19,746 nucleotides of DNA from Bacteroidales bacterium UBA3663 (lineage in GTDB: Bacteria; Bacteroidota; Bacteroidia; Bacteroidales; UBA3663). Below are positions 7,843 to 18,700 of this stretch, in pieces. The stretch's first letter is position 1. Every line of letters starts with the position of its first letter. The stretch covers positions 1-19,746 of the forward strand of contig DFJU01000101.1 of NCBI GenBank assembly GCA_002373755.1, read 5' to 3'. Both the position numbers and the translations under genes were made by a program. Below the pieces are notes generated by a model. The model had not been told where the DNA came from. It was given only the letters and a program-made list of their open reading frames with translations, and did no database searches.

Positions 7843-9975
7843 TTATTCATTCTGGAAGCCGTAGCCATTGCTGAAACCACCCATTGCCACAGCGTTGGGG
7901 CTGATTGGCCAGAGGTAGATTGGTGCCGACTCGTAGTCGTAGAGGTAGAAGAGATATTTCTCGTACTCGTCTCGATTGTCGAGCAACTGCTGACCCCACG
8001 ACGTTTTTGTGTAGCCGTCGGCCTCCAATGCAGCACCATCGGCAACGGCTGCAAACAGACCTTGGATGGCCAGGTTGGTGGTGGCGGTGTTTGCCGTCCA
8101 GCCGAATGCAGACCAGTCATCATTCACACCACGCCAGCCCGGATAGGTGATCGGGTTGGTCTCGTCGGTGCACTGGGTGGTCAGGCGATAGCCGATGCTG
8201 TCTTGTGCATCGACGGCCTTGGTGTAGATGTAGTCGCTGATGACGTTGCCGTTGGCAAATGTGTATGAACCGTTGGCCTTGATGCCGTCCAACATATCGG
8301 TAGTCAGTTCCTTGATGCGCTTGATGGCCCAAGGCAGACGACCCGTGCGGATGAGCGTGAAGCGACGGTCGCCCTCGCCGGCATACTCGAAACCGCGCTC
8401 CTCAATGATGGCATTGAACAGGCTGCCGCAGTCGCTTATAAACTTGTCGGTATTGGCCAAAGCGACGGTTGGGAACGAACGCTCGCGGATGAGCTTCAGG
8501 TAGGTCTTGGCCTCACCCTCGTCGCCAGTCACTGCACATGCCTCGGCATAGCCCAGATAAATCTCCGACATACGCATGTAAGGGCCATTGATACCAGATT
8601 TGCGCTGTGCCACAGTGTTTGGCGTAGTCATACGGTTGTCGTCCCACTTGTTGAGTGCGATGCCGCCGCCCTTTGCCTGCGAACCTGGCGTGAATGGCAG
8701 GATGATTTCGGTGCCTGCGGTAGTGCCGGTAACGGTTGCGGTCACGTCGCGACGCATGTCGTTCGGATCGAAAATGCCATAGTAATAGGCTGGATTGATA
8801 CGAGCCTGACCGTAGCACTTGCAAGGATAGGCGTTCTTCGAACCACCCGTGCCAGGACGGCCGCTTGAGTAGGTGCGCTCGTCGCTCGTCACGTTATACT
8901 GCATCGGGTACTCGTAGATCGACTCGTCGGCATAGGTGGCGTCGTCCTCCATCATCTGCTGGAAGAAATACTGGAACGGGTTGTTGAACACCTGTCCGGC
9001 CTTACCCGTGCTACGCGGGTCGGTGGAATAGAACTTGGCGGTTCCGGCATGGTCGATGGCTGCCTTGAAATAGGTCTTGGCCGTCTCATACAGGTCCTTG
9101 TAATCGCTTCGGCGGGCATAGAAGGCATTGGCCGCATTGGCGTTGGCCTTGCCCAATGTCTCGAATTGCACAGGGTTACCATCGCCATCCACATAGGTCA
9201 TGTCGGCACGACGGGTCTGATAACCTGCAGCCTCCAGTGCCAGGCGACCGATCAAACCGTCCACATAGGTCTGCGAGAAGTAGTTCTTGACTTTTGAATC
9301 GGTGTTCGGGATTGAGCCGACGGGATACATCAGCGGCTCGACCTTGATGAGGTCGGCAATGATGCAGTCATAAATGGAGTCGCGCGATGCCAGACCGCCA
9401 GCTTCCTCGCCGAAGACGGTCACAAAAGGCACGTCGCCATAATATTTGAGCAACTCCCGGTAAGCAGTGGCGCGCAAGGCGACAGCCTCGCCATATAGTT
9501 GACCGATGGCCGACTGCTCGCCGCTTTTAATGGCCTCTGAGGCAGTGCTCGACTCTTCCATACCCTGAATAACGGCATTAGCCTTACCGATGACGTTGTA
9601 GAGCTGCGTGTAGGCACCCGAGTTGTTGTTGCTCGAATAGGAGTCGATATCGTATTTTTCTGTTTGCGTGCCGTTGCCGTAAAAGCTTTCCGGAATATGG
9701 CGCGCAGCCTGATTGGCATAGGCTTCGGGGTGACGCTCGATGTCAGAGCCCGCAATGTCGGCGGCATAGAACAAACCGGCACCAAACACATAGCTATTGG
9801 CCGTAGAGCGCCAAGCCTCATAGCCACCCTCAAGGGCAGCACGTGCAGTCGTGGTGTTCGAGAACACAAAATTGGCATCTACAATCGATGGTGAGCTGGT
9901 ATCCAGATAGTCATCGCATGCAGCAAACGAAAGTGCACCGGCCACGCCAAGTGTAGTATATATAAACTTTTTCAT
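7843..9975 (-). CDS. SusD/RagB-family outer-membrane glycan-binding lipoprotein (susD-1)
   Basis: This 710-residue protein has a lipoprotein signal ending in LSFAAC with the lipidated Cys at position 20. It is followed by Asp-Asp, the acidic context that sends Bacteroidetes lipoproteins to the cell surface. Helical SusD-type features follow: FYAADIAGSDIERHPEAY near the N-terminus, AVALRATAYRELLKYYGDVP (the usual RA.aY..L...GDvP signature) and, toward the C-terminus, YMRMSEIYLGYAEA and AIIEERGFEYAGEGDRRF. SusD proteins cap the SusC barrel and capture oligosaccharides for import. The gene starts 15 bases after the susC-1 stop, so the two are co-transcribed. At 710 residues it is longer than the roughly 550 typical of SusD, leaving room for extra ligand-contact loops. 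The ligand cannot be read from the sequence; pectin fragments are inferred from the neighbouring esterase. Confidence 0.93.
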   Translation of the reverse strand: MKKFIYTTLGVAGALSFAACDDYLDTSSPSIVDANFVFSNTTTARAALEGGYEAWRSTANSYVFGAGLFYAADIAGSDIERHPEAYANQAARHIPESFYGNGTQTEKYDIDSYSSNNNSGAYTQLYNVIGKANAVIQGMEESSTASEAIKSGEQSAIGQLYGEAVALRATAYRELLKYYGDVPFVTVFGEEAGGLASRDSIYDCIIADLIKVEPLMYPVGSIPNTDSKVKNYFSQTYVDGLIGRLALEAAGYQTRRADMTYVDGDGNPVQFETLGKANANAANAFYARRSDYKDLYETAKTYFKAAIDHAGTAKFYSTDPRSTGKAGQVFNNPFQYFFQQMMEDDATYADESIYEYPMQYNVTSDERTYSSGRPGTGGSKNAYPCKCYGQARINPAYYYGIFDPNDMRRDVTATVTGTTAGTEIILPFTPGSQAKGGGIALNKWDDNRMTTPNTVAQRKSGINGPYMRMSEIYLGYAEACAVTGDEGEAKTYLKLIRERSFPTVALANTDKFISDCGSLFNAIIEERGFEYAGEGDRRFTLIRTGRLPWAIKRIKELTTDMLDGIKANGSYTFANGNVISDYIYTKAVDAQDSIGYRLTTQCTDETNPITYPGWRGVNDDWSAFGWTANTATTNLAIQGLFAAVADGAALEADGYTKTSWGQQLLDNRDEYEKYLFYLYDYESAPIYLWPISPNAVAMGGFSNGYGFQNE

Positions 9976-9990
9976 AATGCTATTCAGAGA

Positions 9991-12900
9991 TTAGAACGTA
10001 ATATTTGCACCCACTGTGAACGAGCGGGCCTTTGGATAAGAATTGAAGTCGTAGCCTGGGGTCGGGAAGCCGCCGGTGCTGGCCGATGTGGTCACATCCG
10101 GGTCGAGGCCGCTATAGCCCGACAAGCAGAACAGGTTGCTGCCAGTCACATAGACGCGGGCATTGCTTACACCGACCTTCTTGGTCAGGTCTTTCGGCAG
10201 AGTGTAGCCCACGGTCAAAGTCTGCAGACGCAGGTAAGAGGCATCCTCGATGAATTCAGAGCTGACAACGCCATATTCCGACATCATCGTGCTGTACTTC
10301 GTGTCTGTGTTGATGGCGTTCAATGCTTCAGGCGTGGTGTCGAACACGAGGTCGCCGTTGGCATCCACCGTGTGATAACGGAATGCCTTGCCCGCGTAGT
10401 ACAGGCGGTTGGCGCCGCTGTTGGTGTCCTTGTCGCCCTTGAACGAGTTCATAGCATTGGCATTATACACCTTGCCACCAATCTGATAGGTGAAGTTGAC
10501 GGCAAAGTCGATGGCCTTCCAATTACCCATGATGTTGAAGCCGCCGGTGTGCTTGGCCACTGCATGACCGATGATTTGCTCATCAGCCTGACCGTCCTTG
10601 TCATTGTCCTCAAACTTCGGTGCTCCTGGGAATGGCAGTACGCTGGTACCGTCATAGTCCTTGTTCATGCCAAGCAGGGCTGCTGGGTAGTTGCCGGCGG
10701 TGGCATATTGCTTCTGGCTCTCCTTCAGTGTGTACTTGCCGGTTGCGGTGTCGTAATCGAAGTCATCGACCGTAAAGAAGCCATGTGACTTGTAGCCCTG
10801 GATGCTACCCACAGGCTGGCCTTCACGAATCACGTAGTCATAGTATGGCGAAAGCATGGTCGATGCCCAGCCGTTGTGCGTATCGCAGTTGGCATCCTCG
10901 CCCACCTTCTCAACATTGTTGTGGTTGAAGTTGTAGTTGACGCCAACTGAGAGGTTGAAGTCGTCGCGGCGGATGATGTCGTATGTCAGCGCGAGTTCAA
11001 GACCCTTGTTCGATGTCTCGGCAACATTGGCATAGCGGTATTCGTAGCCAGTTGAAGGATCTACCGGAATCTTCATCAGCAGGTCTTTCGACGAGTTGTA
11101 GTAGAAATCCAAACTTCCGCGCACGCGGCTGTTCATGAAGGCATAGTCGAAACCGAGGGTGCGGCTGGTCGTGGTCTCCCACTTGAGGTCCGGATTCGGT
11201 TTCATGGCATCTGGCTCATAAGTTGACTTAGTCTCGCCATCGACAGTCACAGTGCTGGCCTTCCATGTGGCACGCCACAGAGAGGCATCGATATTATCGG
11301 CACCGGCCGTACCGAACGAAAGGCGCATCTTCAAGTTGTCGAGCCAATCTTCGGTGTTGTCCATCCAGTCTTCGTCGCTGATGCGCCAAGCAATGGCACC
11401 CGATGGGAAGGCACCCCAATGATTGCTTTCAGGGAACTTTGATGAACCGTCTCTACGGAAGGTTCCGGTGATGAGGTAGCGGCCCTTGTAACCATAATTG
11501 AAACGGCCGAAGAACGAAGATGTGTGCGTAGGCTCACCCACCGAATTCGTGTAAGTGGCGTTGGTCACATCGTTCATGGTAATCATACCGAAAGCCTCCT
11601 CTTTGGTGAATTCAGAAGGGAAGCCCTGGCCATAGTAGCTTGACGAACTTACGGTCTTGCTGTTCAATATCTCCTGTCCGAACAGGAAACTCAGCGTATG
11701 GTCATCGCCCAAGCCCTGTACCTCATAGTTCAATGTGTTTGTCCAGCGCACGAAATAGCCGTTGCTCTTTTCCAGTTTTGCGCTGTTGTAGCCGGCCACC
11801 TGACCGCCGTCCCAAGTGCGGGCATCAGTCCAGTTGCGGCCCAACGAAAGTTCGCTGCGCATGGTCAAGCCCTTGATGACGTTCCACGACAGGGCACCAC
11901 GTCCGCGCACACGATAGACATCCTTGTTATAGTCGTATTGCTGGATTGCGGTGTAAGGATTGTAGCTCTCTTCGACATTCTGGCTACCCATGCCCAAAAG
12001 GGTCGGATTGTTGGTGCCATACATTTCGATGATGTCGGCATCGATTGGCGCGTAGCGGTAGGCCGAAGTCGCGTAGTCGAAATGGTTGCCTATCAACTCG
12101 GTCTTCGAATAGCGGAGGTCGAAGTTGGCCGACAGCTTTTTATTGATCTTCTGGTCAATCTTGAAGTTTGCACCGGTGCGCTTGTAGCCCGAATTTATTC
12201 GGATGCCCTCGTCGTCGGTATAGTTGAATGCAGCGTAAACCTTGGTCTTCTCCGTACCACCACTCACACTCACGTCGTGGTTCCACGTGTTGGCCGTGCG
12301 CATAAGGTCTTCCACATAGTTGTGGGCCGACACGTTCTTGTAGTCGTTCAGGTGGTTGCCGTTGGCCGAACCCAAACCATAGTACTTAGCCACGTCGTCG
12401 CCATAGCTGGTGCCATAGAGCGTCATGTACGACCATGTGTTATAGACGTGCTCGTAAGCCGTCTGCGTGTCGATAAGTTCCGGATTCCATTTGGACTGAT
12501 AGTAAACGCCATATTTTACCACACACTTGCCCTCTTTGGCACCCTTGGTGGTTATGAGGATAACGCCGTTGGCACCACGGGCACCGTAGATGGCTGTTGT
12601 CGAACCGTCCTTCAGCACATCGATGCTCTCGATGTTGTCGGCCGGAATGTCGTCGATGCTCGACACCTGGTTTCCATCAACGATGTAGAGCGGCTCGTTG
12701 CTCTGGGTGATGGAGTTGCCACCACGCACGCGGATGTTCATCGATGCACCAGGACGACCGTCCTGCGAGGTGACAGAAACGCCTGGCAACTGGCCTTGCA
12801 ATGCCTGTGCGATGTTCGACACTGGGTTTGTCTTCAGTTTGTCGCCCTGAATCGAGGCTACCGAACCGGTCAAATCGCGACGCTTGCTGGTGCCGTAACC

Positions 12901-13248
12901 GATCATGACGACCTCGTCCAATTCGGCGAAATCCTCTTTCAGCGTGATGTTGAAATCGGACTGGTTGGCCGGGACGACCTGTTCGGCATAGCCGAGGAAC
13001 GAAATTTTCAGCTTGGCACTCGACGGCACGTCCTTCAAGGTGAACTTGCCATTGGCATCGGTGATGACACCTGTTGTTGTGCCCACAATGACGACATTGG
13101 CGCCGGCAATCGGTTCGCCCAAATCGTCTACAATAGTACCACTTACCATCTTGGACTGTGCAAACGCAGCCGCGCCGCCCATTGCAAGAACAATGCACGA
13201 CATAGCAAGCCTGTTCGGCCAAGACATCTTAGATGTAATGCTTTTCAT
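9991..13248 (-). CDS. SusC/RagA-family TonB-dependent outer-membrane transporter (susC-1)
   Basis: The 1085-residue protein has a signal peptide to about residue 30 (GGAAAFA, then QSK). A carboxypeptidase-regulatory-like beta domain follows (about 36-104: GTIVDDLGEPIAGANV ... GKFTL ... ISFLGYAEQ). Then come a TonB box (DEVVMIGYG, 111-119), a plug domain (about 125-237: DLTGSVASIQGD, RVRGGNSI, PLYIVDG, IESIDVLKDGSTTAIYGARG) and a 22-strand-type barrel ending in Phe (SFTVGANITF). It imports glycan fragments across the outer membrane using TonB-ExbBD energy and pairs with the SusD immediately downstream. The ATG at 13248 is chosen because the start M-K-S and its distance to the conserved leader block are the same as for susC-2. 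Its upstream region is homologous to that of susC-2. Confidence 0.95.
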   Translation of the reverse strand: MKSITSKMSWPNRLAMSCIVLAMGGAAAFAQSKMVSGTIVDDLGEPIAGANVVIVGTTTGVITDANGKFTLKDVPSSAKLKISFLGYAEQVVPANQSDFNITLKEDFAELDEVVMIGYGTSKRRDLTGSVASIQGDKLKTNPVSNIAQALQGQLPGVSVTSQDGRPGASMNIRVRGGNSITQSNEPLYIVDGNQVSSIDDIPADNIESIDVLKDGSTTAIYGARGANGVILITTKGAKEGKCVVKYGVYYQSKWNPELIDTQTAYEHVYNTWSYMTLYGTSYGDDVAKYYGLGSANGNHLNDYKNVSAHNYVEDLMRTANTWNHDVSVSGGTEKTKVYAAFNYTDDEGIRINSGYKRTGANFKIDQKINKKLSANFDLRYSKTELIGNHFDYATSAYRYAPIDADIIEMYGTNNPTLLGMGSQNVEESYNPYTAIQQYDYNKDVYRVRGRGALSWNVIKGLTMRSELSLGRNWTDARTWDGGQVAGYNSAKLEKSNGYFVRWTNTLNYEVQGLGDDHTLSFLFGQEILNSKTVSSSSYYGQGFPSEFTKEEAFGMITMNDVTNATYTNSVGEPTHTSSFFGRFNYGYKGRYLITGTFRRDGSSKFPESNHWGAFPSGAIAWRISDEDWMDNTEDWLDNLKMRLSFGTAGADNIDASLWRATWKASTVTVDGETKSTYEPDAMKPNPDLKWETTTSRTLGFDYAFMNSRVRGSLDFYYNSSKDLLMKIPVDPSTGYEYRYANVAETSNKGLELALTYDIIRRDDFNLSVGVNYNFNHNNVEKVGEDANCDTHNGWASTMLSPYYDYVIREGQPVGSIQGYKSHGFFTVDDFDYDTATGKYTLKESQKQYATAGNYPAALLGMNKDYDGTSVLPFPGAPKFEDNDKDGQADEQIIGHAVAKHTGGFNIMGNWKAIDFAVNFTYQIGGKVYNANAMNSFKGDKDTNSGANRLYYAGKAFRYHTVDANGDLVFDTTPEALNAINTDTKYSTMMSEYGVVSSEFIEDASYLRLQTLTVGYTLPKDLTKKVGVSNARVYVTGSNLFCLSGYSGLDPDVTTSASTGGFPTPGYDFNSYPKARSFTVGANITF

Positions 13249-13267
13249 GTGTTTTTGGGATTAAAAA

Positions 13268-13396
13268 GTTAATATTTAGATTGGATTGAGTGTGTTCGCG
13301 TGAAAATCAAACATTAAGGTGCGCTTTATCTAAGGTTTCGGTTAGTGCAATAGATTATTCACGGTTTGGAATCAGCGCGGCAAAGAAAAACATTTG
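13268..13396 (-). promoter_or_regulatory. susC-1 promoter/leader region shared with susC-2
   Basis: Three blocks are identical to the susC-2 upstream region: 28 bases at 13268-13295, 16 bases at 13340-13355 (GGTTAGTGCAATAGAT on the plus strand) and 18 bases at 13379-13396 (GGCAAAGAAAAACATTTG). On the minus strand the third block supplies a TTTG (-33-like). About 23 bases later TAATCTATTG resembles a degenerate -7 element. This predicts a leader of roughly 90 bases, with the 28-base block ending 19 bases before the ATG. The elements fit the TTTG/TAnnTTTG consensus only loosely, so the promoter may need an activator or an alternative sigma factor. Confidence 0.55.
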
Positions 13397-13443
13397 TTAA
13401 CACTTTCGCAAATATTCATAAAAACGAACATCATTTCTTAGGT

Positions 13444-13466
13444 CATTTTGAAAATCACAGATTACA
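13444..13466 (-). promoter_or_regulatory. Distal conserved block upstream of susC-1 (candidate regulator site)
   Basis: A TTTTGAAA followed by CAGATTACA (13458-13466) is repeated upstream of susC-2 at 18961-18982. It lies about 60-85 bases upstream of the -33-like TTTG, where an activator such as a hybrid two-component regulator could bind. This is inferred from conservation between two copies only. The stretch 13249-13552 holds this block, the promoter region and the susD-2 terminator, and no gene. Confidence 0.35.
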
Positions 13467-13500
13467 ATCCACGCGGTTTTGACATTTACAACAAACAAGA

Positions 13501-13529
13501 CAACCCCGAGAGCGGAACTCCCGAGGTTG
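13501..13529 (-). terminator. Intrinsic terminator after susD-2
   Basis: On the minus strand CAACCTCGGGAG pairs with CTCTCGGGGTTG over 12 positions (two G-U pairs) around a 5-base loop, followed by TCTTGTTTGTTG. It lies 23 bases past the susD-2 stop. It separates the two SusC/SusD operons even though they run in the same direction. Confidence 0.75.
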
Positions 13530-13552
13530 CCATTTTTGTTATGCGACGACTT

Positions 13553-15676
13553 TTAATAGCCTGGATTCTGCCAGAAGCCGTCGGCCGTAGCAGTATAGTC
13601 AAGCACGCCGTCGGAATTCTGCGTCGGCGTTACAGACGTTACATTGGTGCAAGCCTCCATCTGAGCCTCTGGAATGGGGCGATAGTAGTGGATGTCTTTC
13701 ACATTGGCCGATGCAGCACCATTGCGGGCCTTTACATATTCGACAAGCTTGTGGGTACGCTTCAAGTCGAACCAACGCTGCTGCTCGCCGCAAAGTTCCA
13801 AAGCACGCTCTTCGAGGATGGTGTTTATGTCAACCGTTCCTGAAAGACGGTTGTCCTGTCCGGAAATAGCACGTGCATCGCGCAAGGTGTTGAGCGTGCC
13901 AAGTGCATCACCGCCAGAAGCCAACTGACATTCAGCCTTGATCAGATACATCTCCGACAGACGGAACACGATGGCATCGCGATATGAGATGTCGTGTGTC
14001 GGGTAGGTCGAATTGTACTGGTCGTCCAAAAACTTCTTGATGCCTGGATATGACTTCCAACCACCGATGTTGACGTTGTTGTAACGGCTGTCGCCATAGA
14101 CATCGGACGTAGCTTTTGCAACTTTGGTCGGGATAGCCTTGCTCATGTCCGTGTTGTCATAGACAGGAATGTCGCCACCCGTGGCGAATTGCAGACGGTA
14201 ACGACCCTTGGCCCAAGCCTGCAAAGCCTTGCCTTCTTCCGAATCGCCATCAAGCACAGAATAGTAGATGGCTGTGTCGCCTGCATTGAAGTAGTTGCCG
14301 TCTTCTGAATATGCCTCATCGGCATCCTTCAGGAACTGGCCCATGTTCGGATAGAAGTCCGACGCATTCTGCTCCAAGTCGGCCGGGCAGTTGTAGTGCG
14401 TCAACAGGGTTCCGTCGGCACGCTGGTCGGTTGTACGAACAGCTTCAAGCGCACGCCACAGATAGAGCGAAGGCAAATAGCGGGTGAAACCACGGCCATA
14501 AGGTGAATAGAATTTGGTGATGTCCACCTGCTTGCCGGTCTTCTTCGACCATACGAAGGTGTTCTTCGATGCATCGCCCAAAGTACGGATAAAGAGGTTG
14601 GTGTTGGCATTGCTGTTGCCGCCCAAGCCGTCCTGCTTCACGCCGTTCGACCACATGGAAACGAACATCAGCAACATGGCCGAACCGCCACGGCTGTAGC
14701 CCGTACGTGTGATGAGCGAATTGTACGAATACTTAGTGTCGGATGTCGATTTGTAGCGATAAGGAATACAATTGGCCGTTGAGAGCTCGTTATCATAATA
14801 AACACCCCAGATGGCTTCCTTGTTGTCCTGAACTGCCTCGTTGTTCAAGTTCCAGACATCCGAATAGCGCTCATAGAATGATGCTCCGGAATTGGCAATG
14901 ACATCCTCGGCAGCAGCCTGAGCCTCTGTGTAGAGGTCAGAATGGCCTGATACGGCCGACTTGCCCAACCAAGAAGCCGCGTAGAGAGCCACACGGGCCT
15001 TGAGTGCCTCGGCTGCATAATAGTTTGCACGTGCCTGCAAGCCACCATCGGTCTTGGTCATGAAGCCAGCCTGCTTGAAGTAGTCCATCGACAACTCCAA
15101 ATCGGCCAGAATGTTGGCATAGACCTCGGCTTCCGGCAGTCGTACAGGCGTAGTCGATGTTGAGCTAATCGGTTCTGAATTGTAAGGAATCGGGCCCCAC
15201 GTAGCAACCATCTGCGAATAGTACAATGCGCGGAGGAAGTAGATTTCGCCGTAATACTGATTGCGCTTGATTTCGGTAATCAGAGTGTTCTTGCCCACAT
15301 AGACAAGCGCATTGTTACATTGGTCAACAGCTGCATAGAACAGTTCCCAATAGTGATCCAGACAGGCATCATCGGATGTGTTGCCGTCCAACGACTTGGC
15401 GGTCAAACCGTAAGTGACAAGCGAAGACTGCTTGTTGTCGTAGCCGCCCAAGAAGAGGTCTGAACCGCACTCTGTCAAGCCAAGGCCGGCCTCCTTGCCC
15501 CACCAGCCACGAGTTGCGGCATAGCAGGAGTGGACAAGGCCTTCGATTCCCGATTCGGTACTATAGACGAGGTCGGCAGTCATTCCAGCCTTGTTGTCCT
15601 CCTCCAAGAAGTCCGAACAAGAGGAACCTGCGGCCAAAGCCGTAGCTGCCAACAAGATACCATATACTTTTTTCAT
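13553..15676 (-). CDS. SusD/RagB-family outer-membrane glycan-binding lipoprotein (susD-2)
   Basis: The 707-residue protein has a lipoprotein signal (LAAGSSC, Cys20) followed by Ser-Asp. Clear SusD signatures follow: ESGIEGLVHSCYAATRGWWG, YYGEIYFLRALYYSQMVATW with GPIPYNSEPI, FRLSEMYLIKAECQLASGGD, ILEERALELCGEQQRWFDLK, and an end reading YYRPIPEAQ ... WQNPGY, typical of RagB/SusD C-termini. It should sit on the cell surface as the lid of the susC-2 barrel. The gene starts 28 bases after the susC-2 stop and shares its transcript. Its N-terminal sequence differs strongly from susD-1, so the two pairs are not a recent tandem duplication and probably bind different glycan forms. Ligand unknown. 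Confidence 0.95.
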   Translation of the reverse strand: MKKVYGILLAATALAAGSSCSDFLEEDNKAGMTADLVYSTESGIEGLVHSCYAATRGWWGKEAGLGLTECGSDLFLGGYDNKQSSLVTYGLTAKSLDGNTSDDACLDHYWELFYAAVDQCNNALVYVGKNTLITEIKRNQYYGEIYFLRALYYSQMVATWGPIPYNSEPISSTSTTPVRLPEAEVYANILADLELSMDYFKQAGFMTKTDGGLQARANYYAAEALKARVALYAASWLGKSAVSGHSDLYTEAQAAAEDVIANSGASFYERYSDVWNLNNEAVQDNKEAIWGVYYDNELSTANCIPYRYKSTSDTKYSYNSLITRTGYSRGGSAMLLMFVSMWSNGVKQDGLGGNSNANTNLFIRTLGDASKNTFVWSKKTGKQVDITKFYSPYGRGFTRYLPSLYLWRALEAVRTTDQRADGTLLTHYNCPADLEQNASDFYPNMGQFLKDADEAYSEDGNYFNAGDTAIYYSVLDGDSEEGKALQAWAKGRYRLQFATGGDIPVYDNTDMSKAIPTKVAKATSDVYGDSRYNNVNIGGWKSYPGIKKFLDDQYNSTYPTHDISYRDAIVFRLSEMYLIKAECQLASGGDALGTLNTLRDARAISGQDNRLSGTVDINTILEERALELCGEQQRWFDLKRTHKLVEYVKARNGAASANVKDIHYYRPIPEAQMEACTNVTSVTPTQNSDGVLDYTATADGFWQNPGY

Positions 15677-15704
15677 AGTGAAATATGTTTTTCAAATTTT
15701 ACGA

Positions 15705-18700
15705 TTAGAATGAAACATTAACACCAAGAACCACTTGCTTTGCCAATGGGAAGCTAATCGAACCACCACGCTCTGGATCGTAATCGTCGTCCAGTTTGTT
15801 GAAGGTGATATAGTTCTTCATTGAGCAATAAATCTTGGCATTGGCAATATGAGCCTTCTGAAGCCACTGCTTTTCTACATTGTACGAAAGTGTGATGTCC
15901 TTGATCTTGAAGAAATCGGCCTTTTCATAAAGCAATGCAGTCTTGTAGGTTGTGTAGATGGTCTTGAGGTCTGTAGTGTTTGTGCCTGGATTCGGAATCT
16001 TGCAATCCGTATTGCTTGATGTCCAATAGTCCACATCGGCCCAGTTGGCATCGCCATCATCCAGACCGAGGGCATTGTTCTTGTCGTATGCCATGTAGCC
16101 ACCCAGACGAGCCAGCATCTGCACGCTCAAAGCGAAATTCTTGTACGAGAACGTGTTGGTCATACCGAAAATGTGCTTGGGCATACGGTTATAAACCCGC
16201 TTGTCATCCTCATCGAGGTCACCATCCATGTCACGGTCGATGATTTTCATCGTACCCGGCGTGCCATAGTTGGCGGGATAATTGTTGGTCAGGTTGTTGT
16301 CGGCCAGATACTGTTCAAACTCACCCACGTTCCAGCAGTTGGCGGCCTCATAGTCGAAGTAAAGGCTGATTGGTTTGCCGACAATAAAGCCCGACGTGCC
16401 GGAAATGTTCCGCTCCAGACCATCGGCCAACTTCACGACCTCGTCTTCCGAATGTGAATAAGAGGCATTGATGTCCCAAGTGAAATCCTTGGTCTTGACG
16501 GCCAATGCACCGAGTGAAATTTCGATACCATGACCCTTCGATTCACCGATGTTGCACAATACGGAAGTGTATACCGACGATGCCGGAGAGGTCTTGTAGT
16601 AGAGCAAGTCATCCGTGTTGGTGGTATAGTAGTCAATGCTTCCGTTGATGCGGTTGCCGAAGAAAGCAAAATCAACGCCGAAGTTGCTGGATGTAGTGGT
16701 CTCCCACGACAAGTCCGGATTGCTCATCGACATCGGGATGAACTCGGTTGCTGAATTGGGAGTCGTAGAAGAAACAGTTGCCAACGTCTGATAAGGCGAA
16801 ATGGCCGCGTTGCCGGACTGACCCAAAGAATAGCGCAACTTCAAATTGTCGAGCGCGATGTTGTCACGCACCGACTCCATCCAATCTTCGTCGGACAGAC
16901 GCCAGCCAACCGAAGCCGACGGGAAAGCACCCCACTTGTGACCATCGGCCAACACCGAAGAACCATCGCCGCGCACCGTGGCCTGGAAGAGGTATTTACC
17001 GGCATAACTATAGTTGGCACGGCCGAAGAACGAGAGCATCGACTGCTTGGTGTAGTCTGAACTATACTGAACATCGGACGTAATCTTAGACACATCGTAG
17101 AATGAGCCGCTGTAGTAATGCTCCTTGCCTGCGGTACCCGACAAATCAAGACCTTCGGCCACCGTCTGGCTCATTTCATGACCCAACAAGAAGCCGAGAT
17201 CGTGCTTTTCGTTGAAAGACTTCATGTAGTTGATGGTGTTCTGCCATGTGATTTTGGTCGATTGCGACGTGCCGTTGCTGATGGCTGTCGTCGATGGCGA
17301 CTGATAGCGGCCTACCGACTTGTAGTCCTGATAGACACCTGTACGTACGTTGCTGCGGTCAACGGCAAAGAGAGACTTGACTGAAAGGCCGTTCCAGTCG
17401 GCACCAATGTAGCCGCTACCCAAGAAACGTATGGTCTGGGTGTTCTTCTGGTAGTTGTCGCCCTCGTCCATCAACGGATTGACGTGTGCCGTGTACCAGA
17501 TGTTTGGCGTTTCGTTGATGCTGCCATCTGTATTATAGACATGGGTCAACGATGTCATCTTGCGCGCTGCATTGAAAATGGAAGCGTTGCGCGCATCGTG
17601 ATCCTTGAAGGTGAACGACAGGCTTGCACCGGTCTTCACAATCTTGTTGATCTTGTGGTCGATGTTGACACGGCCGTTGTAACGGTTCATCTCGTCGTTC
17701 TTCAAAAGACCACGGTCGAGCATAGCCTCGACTGCCAGATTGAAATTGGTCTTCTCTGAACCACCAGCCACACTCACCTGATAGTTCTGCGTCGTTGACT
17801 TCTGGAGAATTTCATCGTACCAGTCGGTATAAGAACCCTCAGCAATCAAATCGGTAATCAAAGTGCCGTCGTCCAACGACTGCGAGCCAAAGACATCGGC
17901 CACCGAAACATCGGAACTGCCCCAATCGCCGGATGCCAAATCGGCCGTATAATTGGCACGATCCAACCAACGCTGCACCTCTTTCGTGCCATACATTGAC
18001 TTGACGGCCGATGTCGGGCTGTTGAACGACCAATAAGAATTGACATTGATTGCAGTCTTGCCGGACTTGCCACGCTTAGTGGTAATGATGATGACGCCAT
18101 TGGCGCCCTTGGTACCATAGATGGCGGTTGATGCTGCATCCTTCAGAATGTCCATGCTCTCGATGTCGTTGGTCGGGATGTCAACCGTCGAACCGTATTC
18201 TACACCATCCACGATGATGAGCGGCGAATTGGACGCCGTGATGGAGCGGTTGCCGCGCACTGAGATATTTACGCCCGAACCGGCCTGACCCGACGACTGC
18301 ATGATGTCTATGCCCGGCACCTTGCCCTGCATGGCCTGCATGGCATTTGGCGAGGCAATAGACTGGATGTCGCTCTGCTTGATGGAGGCAACCGAGCCAG
18401 TCAAATCGCGTTTTTTCTGAACACCATAACCTACCACAACAACCTCGTCGAGGTCTTCACCTTCTTCCTGCAAGGTGACACTAATTTGGCTTTTGCCTGC
18501 CACAGGGACTTCCTGTGTGGCATAGCCGATGAAAGAAACTCTCAGAACGGCATTTTCTGCAACATTCTGTAGTGAAAACTTACCATTAACATCAGTAATG
18601 GTACCATTCGTGCTACTTTCAACCACGTTCGCACCTATGACCGGTTCACCATAGGTATCAACGACCGTACCGGTCACCGTTTTCTTCTGCGCAAATGCAG

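Noticed and set aside
11698..13272. Plus-strand open frame of 524 codons opposite susC-1
   Set aside because: It is antisense to a clear SusC gene, its sequence has no recognisable domain, and open antisense frames are expected in codon-biased GC-rich DNA.
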